Source: Rhipicephalus microplus (taxonomy: Eukaryota; Arthropoda; Arachnida; Ixodida; Ixodidae). Taken from it: a stretch of DNA of 64,000 nt. Within the stretch, counting starts at the first letter, position 1. Each line of letters opens with the position of its first letter. The stretch lies in the NCBI RefSeq assembly GCF_043290135.1, contig NC_134707.1, positions 79,440,987 through 79,504,986 of the forward strand, given 5' to 3'. Below the pieces are notes generated by a model that ran no database searches, was not told the DNA's origin, and saw only the letters and a list, made by a program, of their open reading frames with translations. Positions 43,458-56,356 of the stretch are shown here, in pieces. The position numbers and the translations under genes were made by a program.

Positions 43458-44541
43458 TGAAATTTTTTATTAGTGTTCATATTTAGTCATGAGGTTAATT
43501 GTATACTCAATTCTGGCAACTGCCTGGCTCGAAAACATTTGCTTACTGGAGGTGTGTGTAGACAACAGTCCTAAAGGAAAGACTCCTACGCGCGACCGTG
43601 TTCCCCAGTGGCGTAATTGGTTAGCGCACGGTACTTATACGACAGGTCTCGTGAGCTATGCGGGGGTTGAGAGTTCGAGCCTCACCTGGGGAATGAAATT
43701 TTTATTGGTTTTCCTATTTAGTCATGAGGTCAATTGTATACTCAATGCTGGCGACTGCCTGGATCGAAAACATTTGTTTACTGGAGGTGTGTGTAGACAA
43801 CAGTCCTAAAGGAAACACTCTTGCGTGCAACCGCGTTCCCCAGTGGCGCAATCGGTTAGCGCACGGTAATTATACGACAGTTCTCGTGAGCTATGCCGGG
43901 GTTGTGAGTTCGACCCTCACCTGGGGAATGAAATGTTCATTAGTTTTCATATTTAACCTTGAGGTTAATTGTATACTCAATGCTGGCGAATGTCTGGCTC
44001 GGAAACATTTGTTTACTGGAGTTGTGTGGAGACAACAGTCGTAAAAGAAACCCTCTTACGTGCAACCGTGTTCCCCAGTGGCGCAATTGGTTAGCGCACG
44101 GTACTTATACGACAGTTCTCGTGAGCTATGCGCGGGTTGAGAGTTCGAGCCTCACCTGGGGAATGAAATTTTTATTAGTTTTTCTATTTAGTCTTGAGGT
44201 TAATTGTATACTCAATGCTGGCGACTGCCTGGCTCGAAAACATTTGTTTACTGGAGGTGTGTGTAGACAACAGTCCTAAAGGAAACACTCTTACGTGCAA
44301 CTGCGTTCTCCAGTGGCGCAATTGGTTAGTGCACGGTACTTATACGACAGTTCTCATGAGCTATCCCGGGGTTGTGAGTTCGAGCCTCACCTGGGGAATG
44401 AAATTTTTATTAGTTTTCATATTTAGTCATGAGGTTAATTGTATACGCAATGCTGGCGACTGCCTGGCTCGAAAACATTTGTTTACCGGAGGTTTGTGTA
44501 GACACCAGTCGTAAAGGAAACACTCTAACGTGAAACCGTGT

Positions 44542-44633
44542 TCCCCAGTGGCGAAATTGGGTAGCGCACGGTACTTATACGACAGTTCTCGTGAGCTATG
44601 CCGGGGTTGTGAGTTCGAGCCTCACCTGGGGAA
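44542..44633 (+). tRNA. tRNA-Ile(TAT), class C
   Basis: GCGA D-arm change; 1,176-bp tandem partner of 43366. Confidence 0.77.
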
Positions 44634-46422
44634 TGAAATTTTTTATTAGTGTTCATATTTAGTCATGAGGTTAATTGTATACTCAATTCTGGCAACTGCC
44701 TGGCTCGAAAACATTTGCTTACTGGAGGTGTGTGTAGACAACAGTCCTAAAGGAAAGACTCCTACGTGCGACCGTGTTCCCCAGTGGCGTAATTGGTTAG
44801 CGCACGGTACTTATACGACAGGTCTCGTGAGCTATGCGGGGGTTGAGAGTTCGAGCCTCACCTGGGGAATGAAATTTTTATTGGTTTTCCTATTTAGTCA
44901 TGAGGTCAATTGTATACTCAATGCTGGCGACTGCCTGGATCGAAAACATTTGTTTACTGGAGGTGTGTGTAGACAACAGTCCTAAAGGAAACACTCTTGC
45001 GTGCAACCGCGTTCCCCAGTGGCACAATTGGTTAGCGCACGGTAATTATACGACAGTTCTCGTGAGCTATGCCGGGGTTGTGAGTTCGACCCTCACCTGG
45101 GGAATGAAATGTTCATTAGTTTTCATATTTAACCTTGAGGTTAATTGTATACTCAATGCTGGCGAATGTCTGGCTCGGAAACATTTGTTTACTGGAGTTG
45201 TGTGGAGACAACAGTCGTAAAAGAAACCCTCTTACGTGCAACCGTGTTCCCCAGTGGCGCAATTGGTTAGCGCACGGTACTTATACGACAGTTCTCGTGA
45301 GCTATGCGCGGGTTGAGAGTTCGAGCCTCACCTGGGGAATGAAATTTTTATTAGTTTTTCTATTTAGTCATGAGGTTAATTGTATACTCAATGCTGGCGA
45401 CTGCCTGGCTCGAAAACATTTGTTTACTGGAGGTGTGTGTAGACAACAGTCCTAAAGGAAACACTCTTACGGGCAACTGCGTTCCCCAGTGGCGCAATTG
45501 GTTAGTGCACGGTACTTATACGACAGTTCTCGTGAGCTATCCCGGGGTTGTGAGTTCGAGCCTCACCTGGGGAATGAAATTTTTATTAGTTTTCATATTT
45601 AGTCATGAGGTTAATTGTATACGCAATGCTGGCGACTGCCTGGCTCGAAAACATTTGTTTACTGGAGGTTTGTGTAGACAACAGTCGTAAAGGAAACACT
45701 GTAACGTGAAACCGTGTTCCCCAGTGGCGCAATTGGTTAGCGCACGGTACTTATACGACAGTTCTCGTGAGCTATGCCGGGGTTGTGAGTTCGAGCCTCA
45801 CCTTGGGAATGAAATTTTTATTAGTTTTCATTATTAGTCATGAGGTTAATTGTATACTCAATGCTGGCGACTGCCTGGCTCGAAAACATTTGCTTACTGG
45901 AGGTGTGTGTAGACAACAGTCCTAAAGGAAAGACTCCTACGTGCGACCGTGTTCCCCAGTGGCGTAATTGGTTAGCGCACGGTACTTATACGACAGTTCT
46001 CGTGAGCTATGCGGGGGTTGAGAGTTCGAGCCTCACCTGGAAAATGAAATTTTTATTGGTTTTCCTATTTAGTCATGAGGTCAATTGTATACTCAATGCT
46101 GGCGACTGCCTGGCTCGAAAACATTTGTTTACTGGAGGTGTGTGTAGACAACAGTCCTAAAGGAAACACTCTTACGTGCAACCGCGTTCCCCAGTGGCGC
46201 AATTGGTTAGCGCACGGTAATTATACGACAGTTCTCGTGAGCTATGCCGGGGTTGTGAGTTCGAGCCTCACCTGGGGAATGAAATGTTCATTAGTTTTCA
46301 TATTTAGTCATGAGGTTAATTGTATACTCAATGCTGGCGACTGCCTGGCTCGAAAACATCTGTTTACTAGAGTTGTGTGGAGACAACAGTCCTAAAGGAA
46401 ACACTCTTACGTGCGACCGTGT

Positions 46423-46514
46423 TCCCCAGTGGCGCAATTGGTTAGTGCACGGTACTTATACGACAGTTCTCGTGAGCTATGCCGGGGTTGTGAGTTCGAG
46501 CCTCACCTGGGGAA
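46423..46514 (+). tRNA. tRNA-Ile(TAT), class C
   Basis: GTGC D-stem with G-U pair; third copy of the 26957 type. Confidence 0.86.
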
Positions 46515-47126
46515 TAAAATTTTTATTAGTTTTCATATTTAGTCATGAGGTTAATTGTATACTCAATGCTGGCGACTGCCTGGCTCGAAAACATTTGTTT
46601 ACTGGAGTTGTGCGTAGACAACAGTCCTAAAGGAAAGACTCCTACGTGCGACCGTGTTCTCCAGTGGCGCAATTAGTTAGCACACGGTACTTATACGACA
46701 GTTCTCGTGAGCTATGCCGGGGTTGTGAGTTCGAGCCTTACCTATGGAATCAAATTTTTCTTAGATTTCAAATTTAGTCATGAGGTTAATTGTATACTAA
46801 ATGCTGACGACTGCCTGGCTCGAAAAAATTTGTTTACTGGAGGTGTGTGCAGACAACAGTCCTAAAGGAAACACTCTTACGTGCAACCATGTTCCCCAGT
46901 GGCGCAATTGGTTAGCGCACGGTACTTATACGACAGTTCTCGTGAGCTATGCCGGGGTTTTGAGTTCGAGCCTCACCTGGGGAATGAAATTTTTATTAGT
47001 TTTCATATTTAGTCATGCGGTAATTGTATACTCAATGCTGGTGACTGCCTGGCTCGAAAACATTTGTTTACTGGAGTTGTGTGTAGACAACAGTCTTAAA
47101 CGAAAGACGCCTACGTGGAACCGTGT

Positions 47127-47218
47127 TCCTCAGTGGCGCAATTGGTTAGCGCACGGTACTTATATGACAGTTCTCGTGAGCTATGCCGGGGTTGTGAGTT
47201 CGAGCCTCACCTGGGGAA
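47127..47218 (+). tRNA. tRNA-Ile(TAT), class C
   Basis: TCCTCAG acceptor and TGACAG intron; third copy of the 27661 type. Confidence 0.84.
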
Positions 47219-49699
47219 TGAAATTTTTATTAGTTTTCATATTTAGTCGTGAGGTTCATTGTATACTGAATGCTGGCGACTGCCTGGCTCGAAAAGGTTG
47301 GTTTACTGGAGTTTTGCGCAGACAACAGTCCTAAAGGAAAGACTCCTACATGTGACCGTGTTCCCCAGTGGCGCAATTGGTTAGCGCACGGTACCTTTAC
47401 GAAAGTTCTCGTGAGCTATGCCGGAGTTGTGAGTTTGAGCCTCACCTGGGGAATGGAATTTTCATTAGTTTTCATATTTAACCTTGAGGTTAATTGTATA
47501 TTTAATGCAGGCGACTGCCTGGCTCGAAAACATTTGTTTACTGGAGGTGTGTGTAGACAACAGTCCTAAAGGAAACACTCTTACGTGCAACCGTGTTCCC
47601 CAGTGGCGCAATTGGTAAGCCCACGGTACTTATACGACAGTTCTCGTCAGCTATGCCGGGGTTGTGAGTTCGAGCCTCACCTGGGGAATGAAACTTTTAT
47701 TAGTTTTCAATATTAGTCATGAGGTTAATTGTATACTCAATGCTGGCGACTGCCTGGCTCGAAAACATTTGTTTACTGGAGGTGTGTGTAGACAACAGTC
47801 CTAAAGGAAACACTCTTACGTGCAACCGTGTTCCCCAGTGGCGCAATTGGTTAGCGCACGGTATTTTACGACAGTTCTCGTCAGCTATGCCAAGGTTGTG
47901 AGTTCGAGACTCACCTGTGGAATGAAATTTTTATTAGTTTTCATATTTAGTCATGAGGTTAAATGTATACTCAATGCTGGCGACTGCCTGGCTCGAAAAA
48001 TTTTGTTTACTGGAGTTTTGCGCAGACAACAGTCCCAAAGGAAAGACTCCTACGTGCGACCGTGTTCCCCAGTGGCGCAATTGGTTAGCGCTGAATTTAT
48101 AGGACAGTTCTCGTGAGCTATGCCGGGGTTGTGAGTTTGAACCTCGCCTGGGGAGTGAAATTTTCATTAGTTTTCATATTTAGCCATGAGGTAATTGTAT
48201 ACTCAATGCTGGCGACTGCCTGGCCCGAAAACATTTGTTTACTGGAGTTGTGTGTAGACAACAGTCCTAAAGAAAACACTTTTACGTGCAACCATGTTCC
48301 CCAGTGGCGCAATTGGTTAGCGCTGTATTTATAGGACAGTTCTCGTGAGCTATGCTGGGGTTGTGAGTTCGAGCCTCACCTGGGGAATGAAATTTTCATT
48401 AGTTTTCATATTTAGTCATGAGGTTAATTGTATACTCAATGCTGGCGACTGCCTGGCTCGAAAACATTTGTTTACTAGAGTTGTGTGGAGACAACAGTCC
48501 TAAAGGAAACACTCTTACGTGCGACCGTGTTCTCCAGTGGCGCAATTAGTTAGCACACGGTACTTATACGACAGTTCTCGTGAGCTATGCCGGGGTTGTG
48601 AGTTCGAGCCTCACCTATGGAATCAAACTTTTCTTAGATTTCATATTTAGTCATGAGGTTAATTGTATACTAAATGCTGACGACTGCCTGGCTCGAAAAC
48701 ATTTGTTTACTGGAGGTGTGTGTAGACAACAGTCCTAAAGGAAACACTCTTACGTGCAACCATGTTCCCCAGTGGCGCAATTGGTTAGCGCACGGTACTT
48801 ACACGACAGTTCTCGTGAGCTATGCCGGGGTTGTGAGTTTGAGCCTCGCCTGGGGAGTGAAATTTTTATTAGTTTTCATATTTAGCCATGAGGTAATTGT
48901 ATACTCAATGCTGGCGACTGCCTGGCCCGAAAACATTTGTTTACTGGAGTTGTGTGTAGACAACAGTCCTAAAGGAAACACTTTTACGTGCAACCGTGTT
49001 CCCCAGTGGCGCAATTGGTTAGCGCTGAATTTATAGGACAGTTCTCGTGAGCTATGCCGGGGTTGTGAGTTTGAGCCTCCCCTGGGGAGTGAAATTTTCA
49101 TTAGTGTTCATATTTAGCCATGAGGTAATTGTATACTCAATGCCGGCGACTGCCTGGCCCGAAAACATTTGTTTACTGGAGTTGTGTGTAGACAACAGTC
49201 CTAAAGGAAACACTTTTACGTGCAACCTTGTTCCCCAGTGCCGCAATTGGTTAGCGCTGTGTTTATAGGACAGTTCTCGTGAGCTATGCCGGGGTTGTGA
49301 GTTCGAGCCTCACCTATGGAATCAAATTTTTCTTAGATTTCATATTCAGTCATGAGGTTAATTGTATACTAAATGCTGACGACTGCCTGGCTCGAAAACA
49401 TTTGTTTACTGGAGGTGTGTGTAGACAACAGTCCTAAAGGAAACACTCTTACGTGCAACCATGTTCCCCAGTGGCGCAATTGGTTAGCGCACGGTACTTA
49501 TACGACAGTTCTCGTGAGCTATGCCGGGGTTTTGAGTTGGAGCCTCACCTGGGGAATGAAATTTTTATTAGTTTTCATATTTAGTCATGCGGTTCATTGT
49601 ATACTCAATGCTGGTGACTGCCTGGCTCGAAAACATTTGTTTACTAGAGTTGTGTGGAGACAACAGTACTAAAGGAAACATTCTTACGTGCGACCGTGT

Positions 49700-49791
49700 T
49701 CCCCAGTGGCGCAATTGGTTAGCGCACGGTACTTATACGACAGTTCTCGTGAGCTATGCCGGGATTGTGAGTTCGAGCCTCACCTGGGGAA
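49700..49791 (+). tRNA. tRNA-Ile(TAT), class C
   Basis: GGATT variable region; intact fold. The upstream spacer reads ACATTCTTACG. Confidence 0.9.
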
Positions 49792-50402
49792 TAAAATTTT
49801 TATTAGTTTTCATATTTAGTCATGAGGTTAATTGTATACTCAATGCTGGCGACTGCCTGGCTCGAAAACATTTGTTTACTGGAGTTGTGTGTAGACAACA
49901 GTCCTAAAGGAAAGACTCCTACGTGCGACCATGTTCTCCAGTGGCGCAATTAGTTAGCACACGGTACTTATACGACAGTTCTCGTGAGCTATGCCGGGGT
50001 TGTGAGTTCGAGCCTCACCTATGGAATCAAATTTTTCTTAGATTTCATATTTAGTCATGAGGTTAATTGTATACTAAATGCTGACGACTGCCTGGCTCGA
50101 AAACATTTGTTTACTGGAGGTGTGTGTAGACAACAGTCCTAAAGGAAACACTCTTACGTGCAACCTTGTTCCCCAGTGCCGCAATTGGTTAGCGCTGTAT
50201 TTATAGGACAGTTCTCGTGAGCTATGCTGGGGTTGTGAGTTCGAGCCTCACCTGGGGAATGAAATGTTCATTAGTTTTCATATTTAGTCATGAGGTTAAT
50301 TGTATACTCAATGCTGGCAACTGCCTGGCTCGAAAACATTTGTTTACTGGAGTTGTGTGTAGACAACAGTCTTAAACGAAAGACTCCTACGTGCGACCGT
50401 GT

Positions 50403-50494
50403 TCCCCAGTGGCGCAATTGGTTAGCGCACGGTACTTATACGACAGTTCTCGTGAGCTATGCCGGGGTTGTGAGTTCGAGCCTCACCTGGGGAA
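50403..50494 (+). tRNA. tRNA-Ile(TAT), class C
   Basis: Identical to the reference; the T-run is ACTTTTATT. Confidence 0.91.
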
Positions 50495-52045
50495 TGAAAC
50501 TTTTATTAGTTTTCAATATTAGTCATGAGGGTAATTGTATACTCAATGCTGGCGACTGCCTGGCTCGAAAACATTTGTTTACTGGAGGTGTGTGTAGACA
50601 ACAGTCCTAAAGGAAACACTCTTACGTGCAACCGTGTTCCCCAGTGGCGCAATTAGTTAGCGCACGGTACTTTTACGACAGTTCTCGTCAGCTATGCCAA
50701 GGTTGTGAGTTCGAGACTCACCTGTGGAATGAAATTTTAATTATTTTCATAATTAGTCATGAGGTTAAATGTATACTCAATGCTGGCGACTGCCTCGCTC
50801 GAAAAAATTTTTTTACTAGAGTTGTGTGGAGACAACAGTCCTAAAGGAAACACTCTTACGTGCGACCGCGTTCCCTAGTGGCGCAATTGGTTAGCGCACG
50901 GTACTTATACGACAGTTCTCGTGACCTATGCCGGGGTTGTGAGTTTGAGCCTCACCTGGGGAATGAAACTTTTATTAGTTTTCAATATTAGTCATGAGGT
51001 TAATTGTATACTCAATGCTGGCGACTGCCTGGCTCGAAAACATTTGTTTACTGGAGGTGTGTGTAGACAACAGTCCTAAAGGAAACACTCTTACGTGCAA
51101 CCGTGTTCCCCAGTGGCGCAATTAGTTAGCGCACGGTACTTTTACGACAGTTCTCGTCAGCTATGCCAAGGTTGTGAGTTCGAGACACACCTGTGGAATG
51201 AAATTTTAATTGTTTTCATAATTAGTCATGAGGTTAAATGTATACTCAATGCTGGCGACTGCCTCGCTCGAAAAAATTTGTTTACTAGAGTTGTGTGGAG
51301 ACAACAGTCCTAAAGGAAACACTCTTACGTGCGACCGTGTTCCCTAGTGGCGCAATTGGTTAGCGCACGGTACTTATACGACAGTTCTCGTGACCTATGC
51401 CGGGGTTTTGAGGTCGAGCCTCACCTGGGGAATGAAATTTTTATTAGTTTTCATATTTAGTCATGCGGTTAATTGTATACTCAATGCTGGCGACTGCCTG
51501 GCTCGAAAACATCTGTTTACTAGAGTTGTGTGGAGACAACAGTCCTAAAGGAAACACTCTTACGTGCGACCGTGTTCCCTAGTGGCGCAATTGGTTAGCG
51601 CACGGTACTTATACAACAGTTCTCGTGAGCTATGCCGGGGTTGTGAGTTCGAGCCTCACCTATGGAATCAAATTTTTCTTAGATTTCATATTTAGTCATG
51701 AGGTTAATTGTATACTAAATGCTGACGACTGCCTGGCTCGAAAACATTTGTTTACTGGAGGTGTGTGTAGACAACAGTCCTAAAGGAAACACTCTTACGT
51801 GCAACCATGTTCCCCAGTGGCGCAATTGGTTAGCGCACGGTACTTATACGACAGTTCTCGTGAGCTATGCCGGGGTTTTGAGTTCGAGCCTCACCTGGGG
51901 AATGAAATTTTTATTAGTTTTCATATTTAGTCATGTGGTTAATTGTATACTCAATGCTGGTGACTGCCTGGCTCGAAAACATTTGTTTACTAGAGTTGTG
52001 TGGAGACAACAGTCCTAAAGGAAACACTCTTACGTGCGACCGTGT

Positions 52046-52137
52046 TCCCCAGTGGCGCAATTGGTTAGCGCACGGTACTTATACGACAGTTCTCGTGAGC
52101 TATGCCGGGATTGTGAGTTCGAGCCTCACCTGGGGAA
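52046..52137 (+). tRNA. tRNA-Ile(TAT), class C
   Basis: GGATT variable region; intact fold. Confidence 0.9.
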
Positions 52138-53682
52138 TAAAATTTTTATTAGTTTTCATATTTAGTCATGAGGTTAATTGTATACTCAATGCTGGCGACT
52201 GCCTGGCTCGAAAACATTTGTTTACTGGAGTTGTGTGTAGACAACAGTCCTAAAGGAAAGACTCCTACGTGCGACCGTGTTCTCCAGTGGCGCAATTAGT
52301 TAGCACACGGTACTTATACGACAGTTCTCGTGAGCTATGCCGGGGTTGTGAGTTCGAGCCTCACCTATGGAATCAAATTTTTCTTAGATTTCATATTTAG
52401 TCATGAGGTTAATTGTATACTAAATGCTGACGACTGCCTGGCTCAAAAACATTTGTTTACTGGAGGTGTGTGTAGACAACAGTCCTAAAGGAAACACTCT
52501 TACGTGCAACCTTGTTCCCCAGTGCCGCAATTGGTTAGTGCTGTATTTATAGGACAGTTCTCGTGAGCTATGCTGGGGTTGTGAGTTCGAGCCTCACCTG
52601 GGGACTGAAATGTTCATTAGTTTTCATATTTAGTCATGAGGTTAATTGTATACTCAATGCTGGCAACTGCCTGGCTCGAAAACATTTGTTTACTGGAGTT
52701 GTGTGTAGACAACAGTCTTAAACGAAAGACTACTACGTGCGACCGTGTTCCCCAGTGGCGCAATTGGTTAGCGCACGGTACTTATACGACAGTTCTCGTT
52801 AGCTATGCCGGGGTTGTGAGTTTGAGCCTCGCCTGGGGAGTGAAATTTTTATTAGTTTTCATATTTAGCCATGAGGTAATTGTATACTCAATGCTGGCGA
52901 CTGCCTGGCCCGAAAACATTTGTTTACTGGAGTTGTGTGTAGACAACAGTCCTAAAGGAAACACTTTTACGTGCAACCGTGTTCCCCAGTGGCGCAATTA
53001 GTTAGCGCTGAATTTATAGGACAGTTCTCGTGAGCTATGCCGGGGTTGTGAGTTTGAGCCTCCCCTGGGGAGTGAAATTTTCATTAGTTTTCATATTTAG
53101 CCATGAGGTAATTGTATACTCAATGCTGGCGACTGCCTGGCCCGAAAACATTTGTTTACTGGAGTTGTGTGTAGACAACAGTCCTAAAGGAAACACTTTT
53201 ACGTGCAACCTTGTTCCCCAGTGCCGCAATTGGTTAGCGCTGTATTTATAGGACAGTTCTCGTGAGCTATGCTGGGGTTGTGAGTTCGAGCCTCACCTGG
53301 GGAATGAAATGTTCATAAGTTTTCATACTTAGTCATGAGGTTAATTGTATACTCAATGCTGGCGACTGCCTGGCTCGAAAACATCTGTTTACTAGAGTTG
53401 TGTGGAGACAACAGTCCTAAAGGAAACATTCTTACGTGCGACCGTGTTCCCCAGTGGCGCAATTGGTTAGCGCACGGTACTTATACGACAGTTCTCGTGA
53501 GCTATGCCGAGGTTGTGAGTTCGAGCCTCACCTATGGAATCAAATTTTTATTAGTTTTCATATTTAGTCATGCGGTTAATTGTATACTCAATGCTGGTGA
53601 CTGCCTGGCTCGAAAACATTTGTTTACTGGAGTTGTGTGTAGACAACAGTCTTAAACGAAAGACTCCTACGTGCGACCGTGT

Positions 53683-53774
53683 TCCCCAGTGGCGCAATTG
53701 GTTAGCGCACGGTACTTATACGACAGTTCTCGTGAGCTATGCCGGGGTTGTGAGTTCGAGCCTCACCTGGGGAA
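53683..53774 (+). tRNA. tRNA-Ile(TAT), class C
   Basis: Identical to the reference; strong T7 terminator. Confidence 0.92.
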
Positions 53775-54386
53775 TGAAATTTTTTTAGTTTTCATATTTA
53801 GTCATGCGGTTCATTGTATACTCAATGCTGGCGACTGCCTGGCTCGAAAACATCTGTTTACTAGAGTTGTGTGGAGACAACAGTCCTAAAGGAAACACTC
53901 TTACGTGCGACCGTGTTCCCTAGTGGCGCAATTGGTTAGCGCACGGTACTTATACAACAGTTCTCGTGAGATATGCCGGGGTTGTGAGTTCGAGCCTCAC
54001 CTATGGAATCAAATTTTTCTTAGATTTCATATTTAGTCATGAGGTTAATTGTATAATAAATGCTGACGACTGCCTGGCTCGAAAACATTTGTTTACTGGA
54101 GGTGTGTGTAGACAACAGTCCTAAAGGAAACACTCTTACGTGCAACCATGTTCCCCAGTGGCGCAATTGGTTAGCGCACGGTACTTATACGACAGTTCTC
54201 GTGAGCTATGCCGGGGTTTTGAGTTCGAGCCTCACCTGGGGAATGAAATTTTTATTATTTTTCATATTTAGTCATGCGGTTAATTGTATACTCAATGCTG
54301 GTGACTGCCTGGCTCGAAAACATTTGTTTACTAGAGTTGTGTGGAGACAACAGTCCTAAAGGAAACACTCTTACGTGCGACCGTGT

Positions 54387-54478
54387 TCCCCAGTGGCGCA
54401 ATTGGTTAGCGCACGGTACTTATACGACAGTTCGCGTGAGCTATGCCGGGATTGTGAGTTCGAGCCTCACCTGGGGAA
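54387..54478 (+). tRNA. tRNA-Ile(TAT), class C
   Basis: Intron reads GTTCGCGTGAG; GGATT variable region; mature fold intact. Confidence 0.88.
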
Positions 54479-54621
54479 TAAAATTTTTATTAGTTTTCAT
54501 ATTTAGTCATGAGGTTAATTGTATACTCAATGCTGGCGACTGCCTGGCTCGAAAACATTTGTTTACTGGAGTTGTGTGTAGACAACAGTCCTAAAGGAAA
54601 CACTCTTACGTGCGACCGTGT

Positions 54622-54713
54622 TCCCCAGTGGCGCAATTGGTTAGCGCACGGTACTTATACGACAGTTCTCGTGAGCTATGCTGGGGTTGTGAGTTCGAGC
54701 CTCACCTGGGGAC
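54622..54713 (+). tRNA. tRNA-Ile(TAT), class C
   Basis: 3' anticodon stem TGCTG pairs through an extra G-U; first T-run broken to TGTTC. Confidence 0.86.
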
Positions 54714-54856
54714 TGAAATGTTCATTAGTTTTCATATTTAGTCATGAGGTTAATTGTATACTCAATGCTGGCAACTGCCTGGCTCGAAAACATTTGTTTA
54801 CTGGAGTTGTGTGTAGACAACAGTCTTAAACGAAAGACTCCTACGTGCGACCGTGT

Positions 54857-54948
54857 TCCCCAGTGGCGCAATTGGTTAGCGCACGGTACTTATACGACAG
54901 TTCTCGTTAGCTATGCCGGGGTTGTGAGTTCGAGCCTCACCTGGGGAA
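54857..54948 (+). tRNA. tRNA-Ile(TAT), class C
   Basis: Mature part intact; the intron ends GTTAGCT, which breaks one hairpin pair. Confidence 0.88.
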
Positions 54949-55326
54949 TGAAATTTTCATTAGTTTTCATATTTAGTCATGAGGTTCATTGTATACTCAA
55001 TGCTGGCGACTGCCTGGCTCGAAAACATTTGTTTACTAGAGTTGTGTGGAGACAACAGTCCTAAAGGAAACACTCTTACGTGCGACCGTGTTCCCCAGTT
55101 GCGCAATCGGTTAGCGCACGGTACTTATACGACAGTTCTCGTGACCTATGCCGGGGTTTTGAGTTCGAGCCTCACCTGGGGAATGAAATTTTTATTAGTT
55201 TTCATATTTAGTCATGCGGTTAATTGTATACTCAATGCTGGTGACTGCCTGGCTCGAAAACATTTGTTTACTGGAGTTGTGTGTAGACAACAGTCTTAAA
55301 GGAAAGACTTCTACGTGCGACCGTGT

Positions 55327-55418
55327 TCCCCAGTGGCGCAATTGGTTAGCGCACGGTACTTATACGACAGTTCTCGTGAGCTATGCCGGGGTTGTGAGTT
55401 CGAGCCTCACCTGGGGAA
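55327..55418 (+). tRNA. tRNA-Ile(TAT), class C
   Basis: Identical to the reference. Confidence 0.92.
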
Positions 55419-56029
55419 TGAAACTTTTATTAGTTTTCAATATTAGTCATGAGGTTATTTGTATACTCAATGCTGGCGACTGCCTGGCTCGAAAACATTT
55501 GTTTACTGGAGGTGTGTGTAGACAACAGTCCTAAAGGAAACACTCTTACGTGCAACCGTGTTCCCCAGTGGCGCAATTAGTTAGCGCACGGTACTTTTAC
55601 GACAGTTCTCGTCAGCTATGCCAAGGTTGTGAGTTCGAGACTCACCTGTGGAATGAAATTTTAATTGTTTTCATAATTAGTCATGAGGTTAAATGTATAC
55701 TCAATGCTGGCGACTGCCTCGCTCGAAAAAATTTGTTTACTAGAGTTGTGTGGAGACAACAGTCCTAAAGGAAACACTCTTACGTGCGACCGTGTTCCCT
55801 AGTGGCGCAATTGGTTAGCGCACGGTACTTATACGACAGTTCTCGTGACCTATGACGGGGTTTTGAGGTCGAGCCTCACCTGGGGAATGAAATTTTTATT
55901 AGTTTTCATATTTAGTCATGCGGTTAATTGTATACTCAATGCTGGTGACTGCCTGGCTCGAAAACATTTGTTTACTGGAGTTGTGTGTAGACAACAGTCT
56001 TAAAGGAAAGACTTCTACGTGCGACCGTG

Positions 56030-56121
56030 TTCCCAGTGGCGCAATTGGTTAGCGCACGGTACTTATACGACAGTTCTCGTGAGCTATGCCGGGGTTGTGA
56101 GTTCGAGCCTCACCTGGGGAA
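56030..56121 (+). tRNA. tRNA-Ile(TAT), class C
   Basis: One C lost at the 5' end gives TTCCCAG; the stem still closes with U2-G71. Confidence 0.85.
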
Positions 56122-56264
56122 TGAAACTTTTATTAGTTTTCAATATTAGTCATGAGGTTAATTGTATACTCAATGCTGGCGACTGCCTGGCTCGAAAACA
56201 TTTGTTTACTGGAGGTGTGTGTAGACAACAGTCCTAAAGGAAACACTCTTACGTGCAACCGTGT

Positions 56265-56356
56265 TCCCCAGTGGCGCAATTAGTTAGCGCACGGTATTTT
56301 CACGACAGTTCTCGTCAGCTATGCCAAGGTTGTGAGTTCGAGACTCACCTGTGGAA
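56265..56356 (+). pseudogene. tRNA-like, class E3 (anticodon TTC by position)
   Basis: The loop is TTTTCA, putting TTC at 34-36 (glutamate by position), on an E2-like body with ATTAGTTA in the D-loop and a CTGTGGA acceptor arm. One other copy starts at 61653. Confidence 0.6.

Larger units (their letters stand above)
42550..45839 (+). repeat. Array block 12: K-R-P-C-H-N-R-P-C-H-N-R-P run with 1,176-bp tandem duplication
   Basis: Gene starts and class: 42663 K, 42896 R, 43131 P, 43366 C, 43602 H, 43837 N, 44072 R, 44307 P, 44542 C, 44778 H, 45013 N, 45248 R, 45483 P, 45718 C with U68. R-P-C-H-N is present twice in tandem with a 1,176-bp step (5 units). The first copy also matches 36.0-37.6 kb at an offset of 6,564 bp. 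Confidence 0.88.
45840..50289 (+). repeat. Array block 13: third copy of the 3.7-kb segment and flank
   Basis: Gene starts and class: 45953 H, 46188 N, 46423 C, 46658 L, 46893 F, 47127 C, 47362 K2, 47597 C, 47832 E, 48066 S2, 48298 S, 48531 L, 48766 T, 49000 S2, 49232 S with CTATGGA, 49465 F, 49700 C, 49935 L, 50170 S. It matches block 11 at 7,740 bp until about 50.28 kb, where a GACTGAAATG/GAATGAAATG difference begins the divergence. Confidence 0.88.
50290..52748 (+). repeat. Array block 14: E2/B-rich segment
   Basis: Gene starts and class: 50403 C, 50638 E2, 50872 B-like, 51107 E2, 51341 B, 51576 L with TCCCTAG, 51811 F, 52046 C, 52281 L, 52516 S. Copies from 50638 to 52516 match 31406-33284 at a constant offset of 19,232 bp. 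Confidence 0.86.
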
